This document shows positions 47,401-56,481 of a stretch of DNA of 64,000 nt, piece after piece. The notes beneath the pieces were generated by a model. It saw nothing but the letters and a program-made list of their open reading frames with translations. It was not told the DNA's origin and searched no databases. Each line of letters begins with the position of its first letter. Position 1 is the first letter of the stretch. The stretch is from contig JAUSMB010000035.1 of the NCBI GenBank assembly GCA_030645365.1, forward strand, positions 36,788 through 100,787, given 5' to 3'. The DNA is from Rugosibacter sp. (GTDB taxonomy: Bacteria > Pseudomonadota > Gammaproteobacteria > Burkholderiales > Rhodocyclaceae). Made by a program: the position numbers and the translations under genes.

Positions 47401-47434
47401 GCTCCCCGGTAAAATTTACCGGGGAGTTTTTAAG
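47401..47434 (+). terminator. hairpin between pstS and pstC
   Basis: CTCCCCGGTAAA and TTTACCGGGGAG form a perfect stem followed by TTTTTAA. It may act as a leaky terminator or stabilise the pstS message. Confidence 0.8.
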
Positions 47435-47474
47435 TACGTCGGCTTCGCCTATCATTCGTGTTTTACTATTCCTA

Positions 47475-48425
47475 ATGAACCTTGCCGTGAGTCCGCCTGA
47501 ACATTCCACTGCCGAGCTGCAGGTGAGTGACCGCCTACGAAAAAAGGCGTCGCGCCATATTAAAGAGCGTGTTATCGAGTTTCTGCTTTTTTTGGCGGCG
47601 GCAATGTCGGTGTTTACGACCGCTGGCATTATTTATATCCTGGTTAAAGAATCCTGGATTTTTTTTCAGACGGTGCCTTTGTCCGATTTTCTGTTTGATA
47701 CGCAATGGACGCCGCTGTTTGACGATGCACACTACGGCATTATGGTGCTGCTCTCCGGCACGCTTACGAGTTCGGCTGTAGCGCTACTGGTTGCTTTGCC
47801 ACTGGGTACGGTGATTGCGATATTTCTGTCTGAATTTGCAGGCTTTAAAACCCGTGAAATTGCCAAGCCGTTTCTCGAGTTGCTAGGTGGTGTCCCAACC
47901 ATTGTTTATGGCTACTTTGCGCTCACGTTTGTTGCGCCCTTGTTGCAGAAAATTTATCCGGATTTGCCAGGATTTAGTTTGTTATCTGCTGGTTTGGTCA
48001 TGGGTATCATGATTATTCCCTACGTGAGTTCGTTGTCCGAAGATGCCATGCGTGCTGTGCCCATGGCCTTGCGCGAAGGATCCTACGCCATGGGTGCGAC
48101 GCGCTTGCAAACGGCGCTGCGCGTGGTGGTGCCGGCAGCGTTTTCAGGCATTGCAGCGGCTTACATTTTGGGTATTTCGCGTGCTGTAGGCGAAACCATG
48201 ATTTTGGCTGTGGCAGCCGGCATGCAACCTAACCTGACCTTTAATCCGACAGAACCTGGGGCGACGATTACTTCATATATTGTGCAGGTGGCGTTGGGTG
48301 ATCTGCCGCATGGCTCTATTGGCTATCAGACCATTTTTGCCGCAGGGTTGACGCTGATGTTAATGACACTGACGTTTAATCTGCTTGGCTTCTGGTTACG
48401 TAAAAAGTATCGGGAGGCTTATTGA
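47475..48425 (+). CDS. pstC: phosphate ABC transporter permease PstC
   Basis: Integral-membrane subunit (316 aa, about six helices) that forms the channel with PstA. The EAA-loop of ABC permeases is visible as MALREGSYAMGATRLQTALRVVVP, split here by a short stretch, and GVPTIVYGYFAL is a Pst-specific stretch. The N-terminus has an extended cytoplasmic part rich in Arg/Lys. It is followed immediately by pstA (TGAGATGA). Confidence 0.94.
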   Translation: MNLAVSPPEHSTAELQVSDRLRKKASRHIKERVIEFLLFLAAAMSVFTTAGIIYILVKESWIFFQTVPLSDFLFDTQWTPLFDDAHYGIMVLLSGTLTSSAVALLVALPLGTVIAIFLSEFAGFKTREIAKPFLELLGGVPTIVYGYFALTFVAPLLQKIYPDLPGFSLLSAGLVMGIMIIPYVSSLSEDAMRAVPMALREGSYAMGATRLQTALRVVVPAAFSGIAAAYILGISRAVGETMILAVAAGMQPNLTFNPTEPGATITSYIVQVALGDLPHGSIGYQTIFAAGLTLMLMTLTFNLLGFWLRKKYREAY

Positions 48426-48426
48426 G

Positions 48427-49365
48427 ATGAGTACCGTAAAAACGAACGCATCCCGGCTGCAGGAAATCCGCCGCCTTATCGCAAGCGCCAAGCGGTGGGA
48501 TCTATTTTTTGTTGTCATCGGAATTCTGTCGCTCATGATTGGGGTGCTGACTTTTAGCGTTTTGTTTGCGGATATGGCGAACCATGGGTTTTCTCGGCTC
48601 GACTGGGATTTCTTTACATCTTTCCCATCACGCCGGGCCGCCAATGCGGGGATTCTTTCTGCTTGGGTGGGCACGATGCTGGTGATGCTGGTGACTGCCA
48701 TAGCGGCTATTCCGCTGGGTGTTGCAGCAGGCGTTTATCTTGAGGAATATGCCCCGAAAAATTGGGTGACAGACATCATAGAGATTAATGTCAGCAATCT
48801 CGCGGGGGTACCGTCGATTGTGTATGGGCTGCTGGCACTGGGCTTGTTTGTCTATCAGTTCGGCTTTGGGCAAAGCATTTTGTCCGCCGGATTAACGCTT
48901 GCCTTGCTGATTCTTCCGGTGGTGATTGTCTCGACTCGCGAGGCCATTCGCGCGATTCCGCAGTCAGTGCGTGAGGGATCCTACGCATGTGGCGCAACAA
49001 CATGGCAGACGGTACGTGACCATATCCTGCCATATTCAAGTCCTGGCATTCTGACAGGCATCATCATCGGTATGGCTCGGGCAATTGGCGAAACAGCGCC
49101 CATCATTACGATTGGGGCGCTGACCTTCATCGCCTTTTTGCCTCCCGCCCCTTTTGCGGGTGATCCGCCGGCCGGGTTGTTTGATTGGCTGTTCGCACCC
49201 TTTACCGTCATGCCGATCCAAATGTTCAACTGGACTTCACGCCCTGAGGCGGCATTTGCCGAAAATGCCGCTGCCGCAGGTTTTGTTCTGGTCTTCATGA
49301 CGTTGCTCATGAATGGCTTGGCTATCTACTTGCGATATCGCTTGCGTAAAAATATCAAATGGTGA
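48427..49365 (+). CDS. pstA: phosphate ABC transporter permease PstA
   Basis: Second permease subunit, 312 aa. It has [20 protein letters not shown] as EAA-loop and [13 protein letters not shown] as Pst hallmark. The start at 48427 follows the pstC stop by one base; the open frame back to 48385 overlaps pstC. It overlaps the upstream-most possible pstB start by a few bases, so pstCAB are cotranslated. Confidence 0.94.
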   Translation: MSTVKTNASRLQEIRRLIASAKRWDLFFVVIGILSLMIGVLTFSVLFADMANHGFSRLDWDFFTSFPSRRAANAGILSAWVGTMLVMLVTAIAAIPLGVAAGVYLEEYAPKNWVTDIIEINVSNLAGVPSIVYGLLALGLFVYQFGFGQSILSAGLTLALLILPVVIVSTREAIRAIPQSVREGSYACGATTWQTVRDHILPYSSPGILTGIIIGMARAIGETAPIITIGALTFIAFLPPAPFAGDPPAGLFDWLFAPFTVMPIQMFNWTSRPEAAFAENAAAAGFVLVFMTLLMNGLAIYLRYRLRKNIKW

Positions 49366-49370
49366 GCTTT

Positions 49371-50180
49371 ATGGAAAACACAATGAACGCACTTTCTTCA
49401 GTCGCTGCGATTAGTCCTGCATTAAAGGCGGATGTGCGCGATCTGGACTTTTATTATGGCGCTTTTCAAGCACTGAAAAAAGTCACCATGCCGGTGTATG
49501 AGCGCAAAGCGACAGCATTGATCGGGCCATCAGGATGCGGGAAGTCCACCCTGTTGCGCTGCTTTAATCGCATGCATGACCTTTACCCGGGTAATCGCTA
49601 TGAAGGCGGGGGGATTGTTTTACATCCAGACAACACGAATTTGCTCGCCCAGGGTGTTGATCCGATTGAGGTGCGCATGCGTATCAGCATGGTGTTCCAA
49701 AAGCCGAATCCTTTCCCTAAGTCGATTTATGAAAATGTGGCCTACAGTTTGCGTGTGCGCGGCATGCGCAATAAATCTGAAATGGATGATCGGGTAGAGG
49801 CTGCGCTCAAAGGCGCTGCGCTTTGGAATGAGGTTAACAATCGGTTGAGCGAGCTGGGGGCAAATTTGTCCGGTGGCCAGCAACAGCGGTTGTGTATTGC
49901 CCGCGCCTTGGCTTCCGATCCGGAGTTGATCTTGTTTGATGAACCGACTTCCGCACTGGATCCTATTGCCACGGCAAGTATTGAAGAGCTGATTACCGAG
50001 CTCAAAGAAAAAGTGACCATCTTGATCGTAACGCACAACATGCAACAGGCTGCGCGTATTTCAGATTTCACAGCCTATATGTATATGGGTGAAATGATTG
50101 AGTTTGGTGTTACCGATCAACTCTTCATCAAGCCGCAAAAGAAACAGACTGAAGACTACATTACAGGGCGGTTTGGGTAA
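49371..50180 (+). CDS. pstB: phosphate ABC transporter ATP-binding protein PstB
   Basis: ATPase of the Pst complex. Walker [11 protein letters not shown]-loop in [13 protein letters not shown], signature LSGGQQQR, Walker [13 protein letters not shown] and switch His in VTHNMQQA. 269 aa with the start at 49371 (GGTGAG just upstream); ATGs at 49359 and 49383 are also possible. phoU, which often follows pstB, is not present; the next gene is tpiA after 270 bases. Confidence 0.95.
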   Translation: MENTMNALSSVAAISPALKADVRDLDFYYGAFQALKKVTMPVYERKATALIGPSGCGKSTLLRCFNRMHDLYPGNRYEGGGIVLHPDNTNLLAQGVDPIEVRMRISMVFQKPNPFPKSIYENVAYSLRVRGMRNKSEMDDRVEAALKGAALWNEVNNRLSELGANLSGGQQQRLCIARALASDPELILFDEPTSALDPIATASIEELITELKEKVTILIVTHNMQQAARISDFTAYMYMGEMIEFGVTDQLFIKPQKKQTEDYITGRFG

Positions 50181-50333
50181 TACCCGAAAATAAGCACGAC
50201 ATTTCGCCCGGATGACCGCTGGTGTATCGACCAGACGGATTTCTGCGAAAGTATTGTTCGTCGCGCGAAGCAACCTCGTACCCAGTGCCTCCGCTGTGAG
50301 CCGTCGACGTAACAGCACAATAGACAATAGGCG

Positions 50334-50358
50334 CGCCGTATCACCAGCGCCGACTTTT
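50334..50358 (-). repeat. dispersed 25-bp repeat, intergenic copy
   Basis: 25/25 match to the consensus on the minus strand. The flanking bases GCG before and TAGC after match the lpxK copy for two more positions on the GCG side. Confidence 0.85.
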
Positions 50359-50380
50359 TAGCTCATCACGCTTCCTTGTC

Positions 50381-50409
50381 TGGCATTATCGTGATGCTGG
50401 CTTTATAAT
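50381..50409 (+). promoter_or_regulatory. possible tpiA promoter
   Basis: TATAAT at 50404-50409 is perfect, but the -35 at 17 bases (TGGCAT) is weak. It lies 41 bases upstream of the tpiA ATG. Confidence 0.4.
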
Positions 50410-50450
50410 TGGCCGCTTAACGCTGCGCGTCTTTTTAACTCATTTCTTTC

Positions 50451-51218
50451 ATGCGGAACAAACTGGTTGTCGGTAACTGGAAAATGCACGGTCGTTTGGC
50501 TACCAACCCTGGTTTGCTGGACGCTATCCGCTCTGGTATTTCCACGCAAACCGCGAAGTCCTCAGGGGCGGTAACTGAGGCGGCACTATGTTTGCCGTAT
50601 CCCTATTTAGCTCAAGCACGGCAATCACTAGAAGGCAGTTCGATGGCGTGGGGTGCGCAGGATGTTTCCGAGCACGATCAAGGCGCATGGACCGGCGAGG
50701 TGAGTGGCAGTATGCTGGATGATTTTGGCTGTCGCTATGTATTGGTAGGGCATTCGGAGCGGCGGTCTTTCTTTGCAGAAACCGATGCCATTGTTGCCGC
50801 CAAGTTTGCTGCGGCACAACGGGCCGGATTGATTCCTATCTTGTGTGTGGGTGAAACTCTCGTTGAGCGCGAAGCCGGTGTCACGCATGATGTCATCACT
50901 CGGCAGTTGGATGCAGTGCTGGCAGTCAATGGTAGTGAAGCCTTTGCGCGCGCCGTGGTAGCGTATGAGCCGGTGTGGGCCATTGGCACAGGGAAAACAG
51001 CGACACCAGCGCAAGCGCAGGAAGTGCACGCGGCTATTCGTGGTCGCTTGGCGTGTGAAAGTGCTGACCTGGGTAATCGCCTGCAGATTCTTTATGGTGG
51101 TAGTGTCAAACCCAGTAATGCGGCAGAAATTTTTTCTCAGCCAGATATTGATGGCGGGCTGATTGGTGGTGCTTCACTTGTTGCTGTGGACTTTTTGGCG
51201 ATTTGCGCCGCAGCCTGA
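50451..51218 (+). CDS. tpiA: triose-phosphate isomerase
   Basis: Glycolytic TIM-barrel enzyme, 255 aa. Catalytic residues visible: Asn9 and Lys11 (GNWKMHG), His101 (VGHSERR), Glu173 (AYEPVWAIGTG), and the phosphate-gripping loop LYGGSVKP. The gene heads tpiA-secG-tRNA-Leu-nuo, an order known from many betaproteobacteria. Confidence 0.96.
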   Translation: MRNKLVVGNWKMHGRLATNPGLLDAIRSGISTQTAKSSGAVTEAALCLPYPYLAQARQSLEGSSMAWGAQDVSEHDQGAWTGEVSGSMLDDFGCRYVLVGHSERRSFFAETDAIVAAKFAAAQRAGLIPILCVGETLVEREAGVTHDVITRQLDAVLAVNGSEAFARAVVAYEPVWAIGTGKTATPAQAQEVHAAIRGRLACESADLGNRLQILYGGSVKPSNAAEIFSQPDIDGGLIGGASLVAVDFLAICAAA

Positions 51219-51237
51219 TGTTTTTTTTGGAGTTGAT

Positions 51238-51621
51238 ATGAGTTTAATGCATACGATTATTTTAACCATACATGTTCTGGCAGGTTTGGGCATCATTGGA
51301 TTGGTACTCCTGCAGCACGGAAAAGGTGCTGATATGGGCGCCGCTTTCGGTGGTGGCGCATCAGGAAGTCTTTTTGGTGCAACGGGTTCAGCTAACTTTA
51401 TGTCCCGAGCAACGGGTGTCCTTGCCGCAATTTTCTTTTGCACGAGCCTGGGTTTGGCTTACCTTGCAACATCTCGTACAGAGGTTTCTCGCAGTGTGAT
51501 GGACGCTGCCGTACCAAAAACAGCACCTGCTTTGCCGTTGTCTGCAGTCCCTGTACCCACAGTATCTCCAGAACAAGCGCCTGTTGCACCTGATTCCAAA
51601 GTAAAAAACATCCCGCAATAG
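51238..51621 (+). CDS. secG: preprotein translocase subunit SecG
   Basis: Small subunit of the SecYEG channel, 127 aa. Two membrane helices (about residues 3-25 and 55-75) flank the conserved loop VLLQHGKGADMGAAFGGGAS. The C-terminal tail is Pro/Ala/Val-rich and probably disordered. The start at 51238 has GGAG upstream (in TTTGGAGTTGAT); the frame back to 51163 overlaps tpiA. tRNA-Leu(GAG) follows, as in E. coli. Confidence 0.95.
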   Translation: MSLMHTIILTIHVLAGLGIIGLVLLQHGKGADMGAAFGGGASGSLFGATGSANFMSRATGVLAAIFFCTSLGLAYLATSRTEVSRSVMDAAVPKTAPALPLSAVPVPTVSPEQAPVAPDSKVKNIPQ

Positions 51622-51662
51622 TTTTCCCTCATTTACACCGCAACATTTTTTGCTGCAATGCA

Positions 51663-51690
51663 TTAGGCGACAAACGTGTTGCGATATAAT
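51663..51690 (+). promoter_or_regulatory. possible promoter of tRNA-Leu(GAG)
   Basis: A perfect TATAAT at 51685-51690, 25 bases before the tRNA, with only a weak -35 (TTAGGC at 51663-51668, spacer 16). Confidence 0.4.
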
Positions 51691-51714
51691 TTCAGTCAGT
51701 TTTTGAAGTACAGC

Positions 51715-51799
51715 GCCGACGTGGTGAAATTGGTAGACACGCTATCTTGAGGGGGTAGTGGCGAAAGCTGTGCGAGTTCGAGTCTCGCCGTCGGCACCA
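51715..51799 (+). tRNA. tRNA-Leu (anticodon GAG)
   Basis: 85-nt class II tRNA with encoded CCA. Acceptor GCCGACG pairs with CGTCGGC; anticodon stem CTATC/GGTAG encloses TTGAGGG, giving GAG at 51749-51751. Same isoacceptor and position after secG as E. coli leuU. Confidence 0.97.
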
Positions 51800-51890
51800 T
51801 GTTTAAGTAGTGGAATACCCATTTTTGGTTATTCTTCGGGTTGGTTAATGAGACACTGAGTGAAACCGAGAGCCATCATCTCATCCTGAT

Positions 51891-52265
51891 ATGCTTGAAA
51901 ACTATTTTCCTGTTCTAGTCTTCATTCTGGTGGGTCTTGCTTTCGGTTGTGCGCCGATTCTCCTCGGTTGGCTGGTGGCGCCAAATCATCCTGATAGCGA
52001 AAAGCTCTCACCTTTTGAATGCGGCTTCGAGCCATTTGAAGATGCGCGGATGAAGTTCGATGTCCGTTACTATCTAATCGCCATTCTCTTCATTCTGTTT
52101 GATCTGGAAATTGCCTTTATGTTTCCGTGGGCATCCATTTTCAAAGAGATTGTGAATACCGAGTCACTCAGGCTGTTCGGATTTATTGAGATGTTTGTCT
52201 TTATTGGCATTCTCGTCATTGGCTACATTTATGCGTGGGCCAAGGGCGCACTGGATTGGGAGTAA
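51891..52265 (+). CDS. nuoA: NADH-quinone oxidoreductase subunit A
   Basis: Membrane subunit of complex I at the joint between the arms, 124 aa with three helices. The loop signature is [20 protein letters not shown] in slightly variant form ([19 protein letters not shown] region), followed by [20 protein letters not shown]. First of the nuo operon; about 90 bases separate it from tRNA-Leu, with no clear promoter. Confidence 0.96.
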   Translation: MLENYFPVLVFILVGLAFGCAPILLGWLVAPNHPDSEKLSPFECGFEPFEDARMKFDVRYYLIAILFILFDLEIAFMFPWASIFKEIVNTESLRLFGFIEMFVFIGILVIGYIYAWAKGALDWE

Positions 52266-52274
52266 ATCGCAGTC

Positions 52275-52751
52275 ATGAGTATCGAAGGTGTTCTCCAAGA
52301 GAGTTTTGTTACCACCTCACTGGATAAGCTAATCAACTGGGCGCGTACTGGTTCAATGTGGCCGATGAGTTTTGGCTTGGCCTGCTGCGCAGTTGAGATG
52401 ATTCATGCGGGTTGCTCGCGCTACGATCTGGATCGCTTTGGCGTTGTATTTCGCCCCAGCCCCCGCCAGTCTGATGTCATGATCGTGGCAGGAACGCTCA
52501 CCAACAAAATGGCACCTGCCTTACGCAAGGTGTATGACCAAATGGCAGAGCCGCGCTGGGTGATTTCCATGGGCTCCTGCGCCAATGGCGGCGGCTATTA
52601 CCATTACTCTTATTCAGTCGTGCGTGGCTGTGATCGCATTGTGCCGGTTGATATTTATGTACCGGGGTGTCCTCCCACAGCAGAAGCCTTGCTGTACGGC
52701 ATCATCCAGTTACAGAACAAAATCAAGCGCACTAATACGATTGCGCGCTGA
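52275..52751 (+). CDS. nuoB: NADH-quinone oxidoreductase subunit B
   Basis: Peripheral subunit holding the terminal cluster N2. Its four ligands are visible: Cys37 and Cys38 (LACCAVEM), Cys102 (GSCANGGG) and Cys132 ([10 protein letters not shown]). 158 aa, normal. It starts nine bases after nuoA. The spacer to nuoC consists of a short tandem repeat. Confidence 0.97.
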   Translation: MSIEGVLQESFVTTSLDKLINWARTGSMWPMSFGLACCAVEMIHAGCSRYDLDRFGVVFRPSPRQSDVMIVAGTLTNKMAPALRKVYDQMAEPRWVISMGSCANGGGYYHYSYSVVRGCDRIVPVDIYVPGCPPTAEALLYGIIQLQNKIKRTNTIAR

Positions 52752-52754
52752 AAT

Positions 52755-52790
52755 CGAACAACTGCGCGAACAACTGCGAAAATAACTGCG
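52755..52790 (+). repeat. 12-bp tandem repeat between nuoB and nuoC
   Basis: CGAACAACTGCG twice in a row (52755-52766, 52767-52778), then AAAATAACTGCG with three differences, ending two bases before the nuoC ATG. It occupies the place of the nuoC ribosome binding site. Confidence 0.85.
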
Positions 52791-52792
52791 CC

Positions 52793-53395
52793 ATGAACCA
52801 GAAACTTGAACGTCTTCAACTGCTGCTCAAAGACTTGCTAGGTGATCGTATCACCGGGTTGGCGTGTGCATTTAATGAGTTAACCATTGAGATTTCTGCT
52901 GAAAGCTATCATGCAGTCATGATGCAGCTGCACGATAATCCTGCACTTTGTTTTGAGCAATTGATTGATTTGAGCGGTATCGACTATTCTGAATTTGCCG
53001 GACGTGAAGATCGTCGGTTTGCTGTCACTTGCCACTTACTATCATTGACGCACAACTGGCGCTTGCGTGTGAGAGTGTTTGCGCCTGATGATAATTCTCC
53101 ACTCGTGGATTCAGTCACTGACGTGTGGAATTGCGCTAACTGGTACGAACGCGAGGCATTTGATCTATACGGAATACTCTTTGCAGGGCATACAGATTTA
53201 CGGCGCATTCTGACTGACTATGGCTTTGTAGGGCATCCGTTCCGTAAGGATTTTCCGGTGTTTGGTCATGTCGAAATGCGCTATGACGCAGAACAAAAAC
53301 GCGTGATTTACCAACCTGTCACGATAGAACCACGCGAAGTCACGCCACGTATTGTGCGCGAAGATCTGTATGCAAAAGGCGGTGAACGTGGCTGA
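52793..53395 (+). CDS. nuoC: NADH-quinone oxidoreductase subunit C
   Basis: Peripheral 30-kDa-type subunit, 200 aa, not fused to NuoD. Family signature [20 protein letters not shown] then [17 protein letters not shown]. No Shine-Dalgarno sequence precedes the ATG because a 12-bp tandem repeat lies there, so translation may depend on coupling from nuoB. Its stop lies inside the nuoD start region. Confidence 0.95.
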   Translation: MNQKLERLQLLLKDLLGDRITGLACAFNELTIEISAESYHAVMMQLHDNPALCFEQLIDLSGIDYSEFAGREDRRFAVTCHLLSLTHNWRLRVRVFAPDDNSPLVDSVTDVWNCANWYEREAFDLYGILFAGHTDLRRILTDYGFVGHPFRKDFPVFGHVEMRYDAEQKRVIYQPVTIEPREVTPRIVREDLYAKGGERG

Positions 53396-54641
53396 AATAA
53401 AAAATTACACCATCAACTTTGGCCCGCAGCATCCTGCGGCTCATGGCGTGTTACGACTGGTGCTTGAGCTCGATGGTGAGGTGGTGGTGCGTGCTGACCC
53501 GCATATTGGCTTGTTGCATCGTGCTACAGAAAAATTGGCTGAAACGCGAACGTGGATTCAGTCTGTGCCGTATATGGATCGGCTTGATTACGTCTCGATG
53601 ATGTGCAATGAGCATGCGTATTGCATGGCGATTGAACGCTTGATTGGCCTGGAAGTGCCGCTACGTGCGCAATACATTCGCGTGATGATGGATGAAGTCA
53701 CGCGCATTCTGAATCATTTGCTCAACATTGGTACACATGCGCTTGATATTGGCGCAATGGCCATGGTGCTGTACACCTTCCGCGAGCGGGAAGATCTGCT
53801 GGATGTATATGAGGCGATTTCAGGGGCGCGAATGCATGCGGCCTATTATCGCCCAGGCGGCGTGTACCGTGATTTGCCCGATCGTATGCCGCAGTATGAA
53901 ACGAATCGCTTCAAGTCGGCTGAGGATGTGCGGCAACTCAATGAGGCACGGCAAGGCTCTCTGCTGGATTTTCTGGACGATTTCACACGGCGCTTGCCTG
54001 GCTATCTTGATGAATATGAGTCATTACTCACGGATAACCGGATATGGAAGCAGCGGACTGTCGGTGTAGGGGTACTGAGCCCTGAGCGTGCTTTGCAGCT
54101 GGGCTGTACTGGGCCGATGCTACGTGGATCCGGGGTTGAATGGGATTTGCGCAAAAAGCAGCCCTATGAAGTTTACGATCGCATGACCTTTGACATTCCC
54201 GTTGGTGTTAATGGCGATTGCTACGACCGCTATCTGGTGCGCATGGAAGAAATGCGCCAGTCCAATCGCATCGTGCAGCAGTGCATTGCATGGCTGCGAG
54301 AAAACCCTGGTCCTGTGATCGTCGATAACCACAAAGTCGCACCGCCTTCGCGTGAGCGCATGAAGGCCAACATGGAAGAGCTGATTCATCATTTCAAGCT
54401 ATTCACCGAAGGCATGCATGTTCCATCAGGTGAAGTTTATGCAGCCATTGAACACCCTAAAGGTGAGTTTGGCGTTTGGGCGGTGTCCGATGGCGCCAAT
54501 AAGCCTTACCGTTTGAAACTGCGTTCGCCGGGTTTCCCGCATCTTGCGGCAGTGAATGAAATGGCTTCTGGCCACATGATTGCCGATGTGACTGCAATCA
54601 TCGGCACCATTGATCTGGTGCTGGGCGATACGGATCGATAA
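53388..54641 (+). CDS. nuoD: NADH-quinone oxidoreductase subunit D
   Basis: The 49-kDa-type subunit that forms the quinone pocket with NuoB, 417 aa. It has [15 protein letters not shown] with the quinone-loop His, [12 protein letters not shown], and the C-terminal DLVLGDTDR that is nearly invariant. GTG at 53388 is preferred because AAGGCGG lies upstream and it gives the usual MAEIKNYT start; it overlaps nuoC by eight bases. Confidence 0.96.
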   Translation: MAEIKNYTINFGPQHPAAHGVLRLVLELDGEVVVRADPHIGLLHRATEKLAETRTWIQSVPYMDRLDYVSMMCNEHAYCMAIERLIGLEVPLRAQYIRVMMDEVTRILNHLLNIGTHALDIGAMAMVLYTFREREDLLDVYEAISGARMHAAYYRPGGVYRDLPDRMPQYETNRFKSAEDVRQLNEARQGSLLDFLDDFTRRLPGYLDEYESLLTDNRIWKQRTVGVGVLSPERALQLGCTGPMLRGSGVEWDLRKKQPYEVYDRMTFDIPVGVNGDCYDRYLVRMEEMRQSNRIVQQCIAWLRENPGPVIVDNHKVAPPSRERMKANMEELIHHFKLFTEGMHVPSGEVYAAIEHPKGEFGVWAVSDGANKPYRLKLRSPGFPHLAAVNEMASGHMIADVTAIIGTIDLVLGDTDR

Positions 54642-54650
54642 GCGCAATAA

Positions 54651-55142
54651 ATGACGAATGGAATGGGTATGCTGAGTCCTGAATCCTTGCAAAAAATTAA
54701 TCGCGAAATTGCGAAGTATCCTGTGGATAAAAAGCAGTCTGCGGTGATGGCAGCTTTGGCTATTGCGCAGGATGAAAAGTCATGGCTTGCGCGAGAAACT
54801 ATCGAATTCGTTGCTAATTATTTGGATATGCCATCCATTGCGGCTTATGAAGTGGCAAGTTTCTACACCATGTATAACCTGGAACCAGTAGGGCAATATA
54901 AGTTGACGGTATGTACCAATCTACCCTGCGCTTTGTCAGGCGGCGCTCATGCCGCTGATTACCTGAAAGAGAAATTGGGCATCGACTTTAATCAAACAAC
55001 AGCGGATGGTCGCTTCACGCTGAAAGAAGGCGAGTGCATGGGCGCTTGCGGTGATGCGCCCGTCATGCTGGTGAATAACAAGCGTATGTGTAGTTTTATG
55101 TTGCCTGACCAGATTGATTCACTATTGGCGGAGTGCAAATAG
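54651..55142 (+). CDS. nuoE: NADH-quinone oxidoreductase subunit E
   Basis: Thioredoxin-fold subunit with a [2Fe-2S] cluster held by Cys88, Cys93, Cys129 and Cys133 (CTNLPC and CMGACG). 163 aa. The upstream ATG at 54651 is used here, but the ATG at 54669 (MLSPESLQ) matches relatives better and may be the true start. Confidence 0.95.
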   Translation: MTNGMGMLSPESLQKINREIAKYPVDKKQSAVMAALAIAQDEKSWLARETIEFVANYLDMPSIAAYEVASFYTMYNLEPVGQYKLTVCTNLPCALSGGAHAADYLKEKLGIDFNQTTADGRFTLKEGECMGACGDAPVMLVNNKRMCSFMLPDQIDSLLAECK

Positions 55143-55143
55143 C

Positions 55144-56481
55144 ATGGCGCTGATTGATGCAATCAATCCACTGTTGTCTACCGGCTGGTCCAGAGGGGAT
55201 GCTGGTTGGAGCCTTAAAGACTACGAGGCGCGTGGTGGTTATGCTCAGCTAAAACGTATTCTGGTGGGCAAGATTTCGCAGGATGATCTGATCGCTGAAA
55301 TCAAGAAATCCCTGTTGCGTGGACGCGGTGGGGCAGGGTTTCCCACTGGGCTCAAGTGGAGCTTCATGCCGCGCTCATTCCCCGGCGATAAATATGTTGT
55401 GTGCAATTCTGACGAAGGCGAGCCGGGAACATTCAAGGACCGTGATCTGTTGCGGTTTGATCCACATGCAGTTATTGAAGGCATGATCATTGCCGGCTAT
55501 GCCATGGGTGCCAGCTGTGGCTACAACTATATCCACGGCGAGATTTTTTCGCTCTACGAGCGCTTTGAAGAAGCGCTTGATGAAGCGCGTGCTGCCGGTT
55601 ATCTGGGGCAAAACGTGTGTGGTTCCGAATTTGGTTTCGAGCTTTTTGCACACCACGGTTATGGTGCCTACATCTGTGGCGAAGAAACGGCACTGCTCGA
55701 TTCACTCGAGGGCAAGAAGGGGCAACCGCGCTTCAAGCCGCCATTTCCTGCAAGCTATGGTTTGTATGGCAAACCGACAACCATCAATAACACCGAAACC
55801 TTTGCGGCGATTCCATTCATACTCAACATGGGCGGTGATGCTTTTCTGGCGATGGGCAAGCCGAATAATGGTGGCACCAAGCTGTTTTCTGTTTCGGGTC
55901 ATGTGAATCGTCCCGGCAATTACGAGGTTCCTCTGGGCACGCCCTTTGCCAAGCTGCTTGAAATGGCCGGCGGCATGCGTGGTGGAAGAAAGCTCAAGGC
56001 GGTCATTCCCGGTGGGTCTTCTGCACCCGTGGTGCCAGCCGACGTTATGATGAATACCACCATGGATTACGATGGCATTTCCAAAGCTGGCTCCATGTTG
56101 GGTTCAGGCGCGGTGATCGTGATGGATGAGACGACCTGCATGGTGAAAGCGCTGGAGCGGCTATCCTATTTTTACTTTGAAGAATCCTGCGGCCAGTGCA
56201 CACCTTGCCGCGAAGGTACTGGCTGGCTGTATCGGGTGGTGCATCGCATTGAACATGGGCGAGGGCGGGTAGAAGATCTTGATTTGCTGAATCGTGTGAC
56301 GGACAACATCATGGGCCGTACCATTTGTGCGCTGGGTGATGCAGCATCCTTGCCGGTGCGCAGTTTTATTAAACACTTTAGAAGTGAGTTTGAATATCAC
56401 ATTGAACATGGCAAATGTTTGGTTGATCCTGCAGTGCAGTCTGCCGGTAGCGGCTTTTTCCGTGCGGAGGGTGGCCTGTGA
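55144..56481 (+). CDS. nuoF: NADH-quinone oxidoreductase subunit F
   Basis: NADH-oxidising subunit with FMN and a [4Fe-4S] cluster, 445 aa. Glycine-rich nucleotide loop [11 protein letters not shown] (from residue 59), [13 protein letters not shown], and cluster ligands Cys349, Cys352 and Cys355 ([12 protein letters not shown]) plus a Cys near 395. It starts one base after nuoE and overlaps nuoG by four. Confidence 0.97.
   Translation: MALIDAINPLLSTGWSRGDAGWSLKDYEARGGYAQLKRILVGKISQDDLIAEIKKSLLRGRGGAGFPTGLKWSFMPRSFPGDKYVVCNSDEGEPGTFKDRDLLRFDPHAVIEGMIIAGYAMGASCGYNYIHGEIFSLYERFEEALDEARAAGYLGQNVCGSEFGFELFAHHGYGAYICGEETALLDSLEGKKGQPRFKPPFPASYGLYGKPTTINNTETFAAIPFILNMGGDAFLAMGKPNNGGTKLFSVSGHVNRPGNYEVPLGTPFAKLLEMAGGMRGGRKLKAVIPGGSSAPVVPADVMMNTTMDYDGISKAGSMLGSGAVIVMDETTCMVKALERLSYFYFEESCGQCTPCREGTGWLYRVVHRIEHGRGRVEDLDLLNRVTDNIMGRTICALGDAASLPVRSFIKHFRSEFEYHIEHGKCLVDPAVQSAGSGFFRAEGGL

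Larger units (their letters stand above)
50181..50450. other. non-coding stretch between pstB and tpiA with a repeat copy
   Basis: 270 bases with no gene I can support; short minus-strand frames here overlap pstB or lack start signals. The stretch contains one perfect copy of the dispersed 25-bp repeat (50334-50358, minus strand), the only intergenic copy in the window, and a TATAAT at 50404-50409 that may be the tpiA -10. Confidence 0.6.

Noticed and set aside
50061..50344. Minus-strand frames between pstB and tpiA
   Set aside because: They overlap the pstB end antisense or lack a ribosome binding site; composition is not gene-like.
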